Shown here: positions 59,449 through 64,000 of the stretch, in pieces | Position numbering within the stretch: position 1 is the first letter of the stretch | How the letters are laid out: each line of letters starts with the position of its first letter | Assembly (NCBI GenBank): GCA_963711035.1 | Contig: CAVQCN010000001.1 | Span: 682,001-746,000 of the forward strand | Reading direction: 5' to 3' | DNA from: WHTK01 sp963711035 | Lineage (GTDB): Bacteria > Chloroflexota > Dehalococcoidia > DSTF01 > WHTK01 | DNA: 64,000 nucleotides | Position numbers and translations under genes: made by a program | Notes under the pieces: generated by a model | The model's input: only the letters and a program-made list of their open reading frames with translations | What the model was told of the DNA's origin: nothing | The model's database searches: none

Positions 59449-59856
59449 CTATTTGTCGTCGCTGTGAGGGCGGACGAGGAGCACCGGCTTGCGGCCGTCA
59501 CGCACCACGGCGTGCGCGACGCTTCCCTGGGCAAGCTCGGACATGCCGGAGCGGCCGTGCGTCGACATGATGATCATGTCCGCATTCTCTTCGTCGGCAA
59601 CTTCGAGGATGCCGCGCGCCGGGTCCCCTGCCATGACGACGCGCTTCTCGGCCTCGAGGTCGAACTTCTTCAGGAGTTGATTCAGCTCATCCAGCAGGTC
59701 GCGGCGTTCGCCCTGGGCCTGATTCGTGGTCTCGGGCAGCGTACCAACCACCGTCGCGACGATGCTGGCGCCGGTCAGCCCCGCGAGCTCTTTCGCCAGG
59801 GGTATCGCCGCTTCGGAACACTCGGACCCGTCGAGCGGCAACACGATTCTCTTCAT
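59449..59856 (-). CDS. Universal stress protein (UspA family)
   Basis: 135 residues, one Usp domain. It starts MKRIVLPLDGSECSEAAIPLAKELA and ends with the ATP-binding motif HGRSGMSELAQGSVAHAVVRDGRKPVLLVRP (G-x2-G-x8-GS). ATP-binding Usp proteins help survival under starvation, redox or energy stress. RBS GGAGAG before the ATG. It is convergent with the Rieske-like gene and monocistronic. Confidence 0.93.
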   Translation of the reverse strand: MKRIVLPLDGSECSEAAIPLAKELAGLTGASIVATVVGTLPETTNQAQGERRDLLDELNQLLKKFDLEAEKRVVMAGDPARGILEVADEENADMIIMSTHGRSGMSELAQGSVAHAVVRDGRKPVLLVRPHSDDK

Positions 59857-59996
59857 CGCTCTCTCCTTTACTGACCGTCGCTGCCAATCATTCTCAGCAA
59901 ACCATTAACACAGCGCACAGCCAACGTCCATCCGGCCCCAACCCGGGGCCCGATGTGCCACTCCGGAACGCATGCGTCTGCGAGAAGCCGATGAAT

Positions 59997-61304
59997 TCAG
60001 CTGATCTTCGATCGCACCGGAGCCATGTCGGCCAACGGCCGGTCTCCGCGGCTGAAGAAGAGGTTCCTCTCCTGAACGCTGGGCTCTCGCTGCACGTTGT
60101 CGGTAAGGCAGCGGTAGAGCAAGAGCAGAATCGCCCACGCGTAGACGGAGCCAATCAAGATGTCCGCGTCGCCGCCGTGGAGCGCGACGAATCGCAGCAG
60201 GCTGAACGGGATTGCGAGCATTAACACGGCCGCCCAGTGCAACGCGTCCCAGCGCTTCGAGAGGAGCCAGGGCAGCAGGAAAAGCGTATAGCCCGCCCAG
60301 CTCACCGGACCGAAGAGCAGTGTCGCCATGAGGCCGAGCGCAACGGAGTCCGGCGCGGAGGGACGCAGACGCCATAACGCGTAGAGGATGCCCGCCACTG
60401 CACCCCCGGCCAGCAGCTTGCCGCCGAGCGGGAGCCCCATCCGGCCTCCGACGGCCATGAGTGACGCGTTCGAGGTCCAATCGACGCCGTCGAACCGCAT
60501 GCTCATCGACAACCACTCACGATAGATGTGCGGCCCGTCAACGATGAGCGGAATGGCGCTCACCATCGCAGCCGCGCCGATCGCAGACACCGCGAGCCGG
60601 CGATGGCCCGCCGCGAAGGCCGCCAGCGGCACCAGCGCGTAGTTGGGCTTGATGGCGATGACGAGACCGATGAGGACGCCAGCGGCCACGCGACGGCGCT
60701 GCTTCATCAGCGCCCAGGCGGCCACGAAGGCCATGAGCATCGGCGCGTAGATCTGCACGTAGTAGAGCGTGTGCCACAGACCGGCGAGGGAGAACAGCGC
60801 CAGCACGATGGTCCACGAGCGCTTGTCCGGGTAGGCGCGCAGCAGAATCGCGACCGCCGCCGAAAACAGCAGCAGCGAGCCGACAAGGAACACGTAGCGA
60901 ATGATCAGCTCGTCCACGCTCGCAAGGGGCTCGAACAGATAGACGCTGATCGGCGGGTTCAGGTTCAGGGCGTCGGCGCTGATCGGCTGCGGGCGCAACC
61001 AGGAATAGTACCCATAGGGATTGAGGCCGTAATGGTAGGCGGCACCGGAGTGGAGGAAGGAACCAAGGTCCTCGAGATGATTTCCGGAGGAGATCAGCCA
61101 GACGAGATTGCCTACGAGGTTGGCGACCAGAAGCGCGATGAGAACGAGCCTCGCAGTGGCGGCGTGGCGCGCCAGATCTAGTCTCTCGTATCGAGACCGC
61201 AAACTGTCTTGGAGTGCTTGCCAGAGGGACCGTGCTTGAAGAGACGGAGACTGAACCCGGCGAGCCGGCCCTCCGGCCCGCGAATACGGATCAGCGACAG
61301 CCAA
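59997..61304 (-). CDS. GT87/DUF2029-type membrane glycosyltransferase under a c-di-AMP riboswitch
   Basis: 435 residues. A basic head is followed by about ten membrane helices. The first loop has EDLGSFLHSGAAYHYGLNPYGYY with the conserved acidic residue, then ALNLNPPISVYLFEPLA and VIAIKPNYALVPLAAFAAG, which match the polyprenyl-phosphate-mannose-dependent GT87 family. The enzyme would add sugars to lipoglycans or wall polymers outside the membrane. Start TTG 61304 follows AGGAGGTGG. The riboswitch at 61341-61465 puts it under cyclic di-AMP control, consistent with a cell-envelope role. Donor sugar unknown. Confidence 0.85.
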   Translation of the reverse strand: MAVADPYSRAGGPARRVQSPSLQARSLWQALQDSLRSRYERLDLARHAATARLVLIALLVANLVGNLVWLISSGNHLEDLGSFLHSGAAYHYGLNPYGYYSWLRPQPISADALNLNPPISVYLFEPLASVDELIIRYVFLVGSLLLFSAAVAILLRAYPDKRSWTIVLALFSLAGLWHTLYYVQIYAPMLMAFVAAWALMKQRRRVAAGVLIGLVIAIKPNYALVPLAAFAAGHRRLAVSAIGAAAMVSAIPLIVDGPHIYREWLSMSMRFDGVDWTSNASLMAVGGRMGLPLGGKLLAGGAVAGILYALWRLRPSAPDSVALGLMATLLFGPVSWAGYTLFLLPWLLSKRWDALHWAAVLMLAIPFSLLRFVALHGGDADILIGSVYAWAILLLLYRCLTDNVQREPSVQERNLFFSRGDRPLADMAPVRSKIS

Positions 61305-61340
61305 AAACCACCTCCTGAGATAGACGTCCCGGAGGACGTC

Positions 61341-61465
61341 ACCTCTGTCAGTGGCCTACGGGGTTAGCTGACGGGTTAGAACTGACAGACTGTTCTTCCT
61401 GCAGGGCAGGATTCACCCCAAGCACCGTGTGCGTTGGATCCCCCGCTCCGAAACGGATTCGACCG
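61341..61465 (-). promoter_or_regulatory. Cyclic di-AMP riboswitch (ydaO/yuaA class)
   Basis: On the minus strand: AGCGGGGGATCCAA, TTGGGGTGAATCCTGCC, AACCCGTCAGCTAACCCCGT, then AGGCC. These are the conserved words of the ydaO class in the right order and spacing, closely matching the B. subtilis ydaO core as I recall it. CTGTCAG and CTGACAG close the 3' helix. Next to it GACGTCC-TCC-GGGACGTC (61323-61339) forms a hairpin before the ribosome site AGGAGG and may be the expression platform. It controls the GT87 gene. Confidence 0.95.
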
Positions 61466-61607
61466 GAACAGAATCGATTGCATTCAGAATGAAGTGTGGT
61501 ATGTCTAGACCTTACAACTGCGGAACGTCACTGTCTTACAAAACAGCCTCTCGATATGGCTGCCGCGGCACTTTGTAACGCTTTTTCAACGTTTATTACC
61601 GCGATCG

Positions 61608-63032
61608 TCACCCGATCCTGCGGATCGCGCGGCGGCCGGTTTGCAACGATGGGTTGGGCGGCGTACCCGTCACGCGCGGTATTGCGCGGATGCGATCCCC
61701 TAGAGCGGCGCCTCGGCGCTGGCCCGCTGCCGTTCGACTTTCGAGAGCGTCGCTCAGTGCGACAGGGTAAGGTTGGGGAGCTGCAGTCAGCCTTCGAAGC
61801 TCCTGTGGCAGGCGCGCGATCTGCGCCCGAGCGTAGTCCCTGCTCTCGCTCAGCGTGCGGCGACCCGCGTTCGTGCGGCGGCCGTCCGTCATCACCTCCT
61901 CCAGCAGCGGCGTTGCGTCGTCGAACGTCTCGCCTTCCAGACCGATGACGTCTCCGGTCATGACGTCGCCGGACCAGCGGCGGAAAACCTGCTTCTTGCC
62001 GGGTAGCGTTGCCTTGTCCTCGGCGAGCTTGAGGCGCGGCCTGCCCGCATACGCCGTCAGCTTGTAGACGGAATCGAGCGCCGGGGCGTCGGTGGAGACC
62101 ACCGCCGAAGTGCCGACACCGAACGCATCGATCGGGGCGCCGGCGGCCAACAGGTCCGCAATCTTGTACTCGTCCAGGCTGCCGCTGGCGAAGATGCCGA
62201 CGTTCGTCAGCCCGGCTTCGTCCAGCAGACAACGGGTCGTCCGCGACAGCTCGACGAGGTCGCCCGAATCGAGGCGCACGGCGCTCAGCTTGTCGGCGCC
62301 GACCTCTTTGGCGGCATCGATCGCGCGCTTCACGCCCTCGCTGACGTCGTAGGTGTCGACCAGCAAGACGGTCTGGGGATACGTCTCGAGAAAGCGCCGG
62401 AAGGCGTCGCTCTCGCTGTCGTGGGCCTGCACGTAGCTGTGTGCCATCGTGCCAGCCACCGGCAGGCCGAAGAGGCGTCCCGCCAGGACGTTGGAAGTCG
62501 ACTGGTACCCCGCCAAGTACAGCGCACGCGCCGCCTTCAGCGCCGCGTCGCTGCCGTGCGCCCGGCGCGAGCCGAAGTCAACCAGCGTCTTGCCCTGCGC
62601 GGCGAACACCGCGCGGGCGCCTTTCGAAGCGATACCGGTCTGGAACGAGACCTGGTTGAGGGCGAACGTCTCGACGATCTGCGCCTGCGGCAGCGGCGCC
62701 ACGACCTCGAGCAGCGGCTCGTTCGCGAAGACGATCGTACCCTCCGGTACGGCGCGCACCCGGCCCGTGAAACGGAACCGGCTCAGGTACTCGAGGAAGG
62801 CGCCGGAGAACAGGTTCAGCGAAGCCAGATACTCAACGCCGGCCGCGGTGAAGTGAAAGCTTTCCAAGTACTCGAGGACTTGCTCCAGGCCACAGGCGAC
62901 CAGGAAGTTGCGACTGGCCGGCAGTCGGCGCACGAAGAGGTCGAAGACGGCCTCGTCCTCCAACCCCTCGTTGAAGTAGGCCTGGAGCATGGTCAGCTCG
63001 TAGAGGTCGGTGAGGAGGACGTCGTATTCCAC
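61608..63032 (-). CDS. pncB: Nicotinate phosphoribosyltransferase
   Basis: 474 residues. YDVLLTDLYELTMLQAYFNEGLEDEAVFDLFVRRLPASRNFLVACGLEQVLEYL is the classic NAPRTase start. FGSRRAHGSDAALKAARALYLAGYQSTSNV holds the active-site Arg/His block. AVRLDSGDLVELSRTTR and ASGSLDEYKIADLLAAGAPIDAFGVGT bind the phosphoribosyl part. It converts nicotinate and PRPP to nicotinate mononucleotide for NAD salvage. The GTG at 63032, 14 bases after the pncA stop, matches the family start; the ribosome site is weak. The tail after VALSDALESR is low-conservation. Confidence 0.96.
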   Translation of the reverse strand: MEYDVLLTDLYELTMLQAYFNEGLEDEAVFDLFVRRLPASRNFLVACGLEQVLEYLESFHFTAAGVEYLASLNLFSGAFLEYLSRFRFTGRVRAVPEGTIVFANEPLLEVVAPLPQAQIVETFALNQVSFQTGIASKGARAVFAAQGKTLVDFGSRRAHGSDAALKAARALYLAGYQSTSNVLAGRLFGLPVAGTMAHSYVQAHDSESDAFRRFLETYPQTVLLVDTYDVSEGVKRAIDAAKEVGADKLSAVRLDSGDLVELSRTTRCLLDEAGLTNVGIFASGSLDEYKIADLLAAGAPIDAFGVGTSAVVSTDAPALDSVYKLTAYAGRPRLKLAEDKATLPGKKQVFRRWSGDVMTGDVIGLEGETFDDATPLLEEVMTDGRRTNAGRRTLSESRDYARAQIARLPQELRRLTAAPQPYPVALSDALESRTAAGQRRGAALGDRIRAIPRVTGTPPNPSLQTGRRAIRRIG

Positions 63033-63046
63033 GGCGGTGCGCTCTG

Positions 63047-63637
63047 CTACTCGACCCGGCCGCCGGCCGCGACAACGGCTTGCTGCGCCCGTTCGCCGTC
63101 GCCGGGCTGCAGGTCGACGGCGCGCACACCATCGCGGAGAACGACAACGTCGAAGCCGAGACGGGCCGCGTCCAGGGCAGTCTCCTTGACGCAATAGTCC
63201 GTCGCCAGCCCCACCACCACGACCTGACGAATGCCGTGATGCTGCAGCAACTCCGCCAGCTCGGTAGCTGAGACTTCGCCGGTCTGGGGGTGGCGAATGC
63301 TGAAGGCGGAGTACCCGTCCTCGCCGCCAACGCCCTTCAGCACGTGCTCGGCGCCGGCCGCGACGTGCAGCGCCGGGTAGAACGACGCACCCCAGGAGTC
63401 GGCGATGCAATGCTCGGGCCAGATGCCGCCCGACGTCTGGAAATGCGGTGTCGTCGGGGGATGCCAGTCGCGTGAGTAGACGACCAGCGAACCCTCCTCG
63501 GTCGCCCTGTCGATTTGCTGATTGATGAACGGCAGCAACGCATCGCCGCCGGCCACGTGCAGCGACCCTCCGGGGTCCGCAAAGTCGTTCTGCACGTCGA
63601 CTACTACGAGGGCCGTTTGCCTGTCATAGATTGGCAT
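63047..63637 (-). CDS. pncA: Nicotinamidase/isochorismatase family protein
   Basis: 196 residues. ALVVVDVQNDFADPGGSLHVAGGDALLPFIN gives the catalytic Asp. YSRDWHPPTTPHFQTSGGIWPEHC gives the Asp-His-His zinc site. VVVVGLATDYCVKETALDAARLGF gives the catalytic Cys with the cis-peptide before it. It hydrolyses nicotinamide to nicotinate, the substrate of PncB just downstream; the two genes form a salvage operon. Start ATG 63637 is preceded by GGGGG. Confidence 0.96.
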   Translation of the reverse strand: MPIYDRQTALVVVDVQNDFADPGGSLHVAGGDALLPFINQQIDRATEEGSLVVYSRDWHPPTTPHFQTSGGIWPEHCIADSWGASFYPALHVAAGAEHVLKGVGGEDGYSAFSIRHPQTGEVSATELAELLQHHGIRQVVVVGLATDYCVKETALDAARLGFDVVVLRDGVRAVDLQPGDGERAQQAVVAAGGRVE

Positions 63638-63755
63638 GCCCCCAAGTCTCGCAGATAGCGCAGGCGATTTGTAGTCGCGGCCCCGACCCCTGGACACGCG
63701 GGAGCCCCCGCCATTGACGACGAGGGCCCCGCCTTCGCAGCCGAGGAATCGCGAG

Positions 63756-63947
63756 TTACTCGGCCTTCACACCGTGGCGAGCTAGCTCTTCGAGGATCTT
63801 CTTGATCTCAGCCTCATCCGCCTGCAGCTGCTCGCGGAAAGACTGGCGCTCGGTGTCGGCAATCTCGAATCGCAGATCAGACAGGTAGCTGGTCAGCACT
63901 CTGGCCAGTGCTTCCGCGTCCTTTTCGTCAAGGTTCATCTGGATCAT
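63756..63947 (-). CDS. Small acidic helical protein, unknown
   Basis: 63 residues, nearly all helix: MIQMNLDEKDAEALARVLTSYLSDLRFEIADTERQSFREQLQADEAEIKKILEELARHG. Heptad-like spacing of Leu/Ile suggests a coiled coil or helical hairpin. GAGGGGGAA precedes the ATG. I cannot name a family. It lies upstream of pncA on the same strand, about 120 bases away, so it may share a transcript. Confidence 0.65.
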   Translation of the reverse strand: MIQMNLDEKDAEALARVLTSYLSDLRFEIADTERQSFREQLQADEAEIKKILEELARHGVKAE

Positions 63948-64000
63948 TGCTCATTCCCCCTCTAGAGAACCAACCAGAGACCGCGCTGCCAGCCTCGCCA

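Noticed and set aside
1..64000. tRNA or rRNA genes
   Set aside because: No cloverleaf with the usual GGTTCGAATCC arm or rRNA core sequence was noticed. The GGTTCGAAG-like word near 17780 lacks an acceptor stem.

Overview
The window is 64 kb of GC-rich bacterial DNA. Genes lie on both strands in short operons, and GTG and TTG starts are common. Gene content points to Chloroflexota: c-di-AMP (ydaO) riboswitches, a DUF929-VKOR-Lgt operon, NHL-repeat proteins beside HpaB/VOC enzymes, MetE-like half-proteins and orphan Rieske oxygenases. Actinomycetota is the main alternative; no rRNA or tRNA is present to settle it. I see no prophage, insertion sequence or CRISPR array.

Layout. 1-5.5 kb: a nitroreductase cut by the edge, a tkt-tal pentose-phosphate operon, a frameshifted beta-propeller lipoprotein and a DUF1801 protein. 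5.5-8.3 kb: an amidohydrolase/ThDP-enzyme operon behind a clear sigma70 promoter. 8.6-17.3 kb: a GT39 membrane glycosyltransferase, a ferric-reductase-like membrane protein, two MFS transporters, a flavin reductase and small membrane proteins. 17.3-22 kb: VOC, NHL, HpaB-type hydroxylase and two-domain VOC dioxygenase, closed by a strong terminator; with the nearby flavin reductase this looks like an aromatic hydroxylation and ring-cleavage set. 22-28 kb: a leaderless membrane protein with a winged-helix regulator, an isoprenyl diphosphate synthase, a DUF929-VKOR-Lgt operon and a second NHL protein.

28-47 kb: a c-di-AMP riboswitch over a 62-residue zinc protein, two convergent MetE-like genes, two Rieske oxygenases, an aldo/keto reductase, a SnoaL-PNPOx fusion, a broken glycolipid-binding gene, a broken sugar nucleotidyltransferase, a solitary molybdenum hydroxylase subunit, an amidohydrolase, an MFS exporter and an M20 peptidase. 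Three copies of one palindromic repeat lie between these genes. 48-52.7 kb: the most unusual locus. Two repeat-rich, membrane-anchored surface proteins are followed by four tiny genes that form a duplicated two-gene module, and each of these genes has a strong RNA hairpin just upstream. 52.7-56.2 kb: a Fur-regulated cobalt/nickel ECF transporter. 56.4-59.4 kb: an ECF sigma factor with a cysteine-repeat membrane partner, a secreted helical protein and a Rieske-like protein. 59.4-64 kb: a universal stress protein, a GT87-type glycosyltransferase behind a second c-di-AMP riboswitch, and a pncA-pncB NAD-salvage pair.

At least ten reading frames are broken by single-base shifts, and about half of these sit at runs of three G or C. 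Either the assembled sequence carries homopolymer indels or several accessory genes are decaying. Spans below cover the whole inferred gene, with the break noted.
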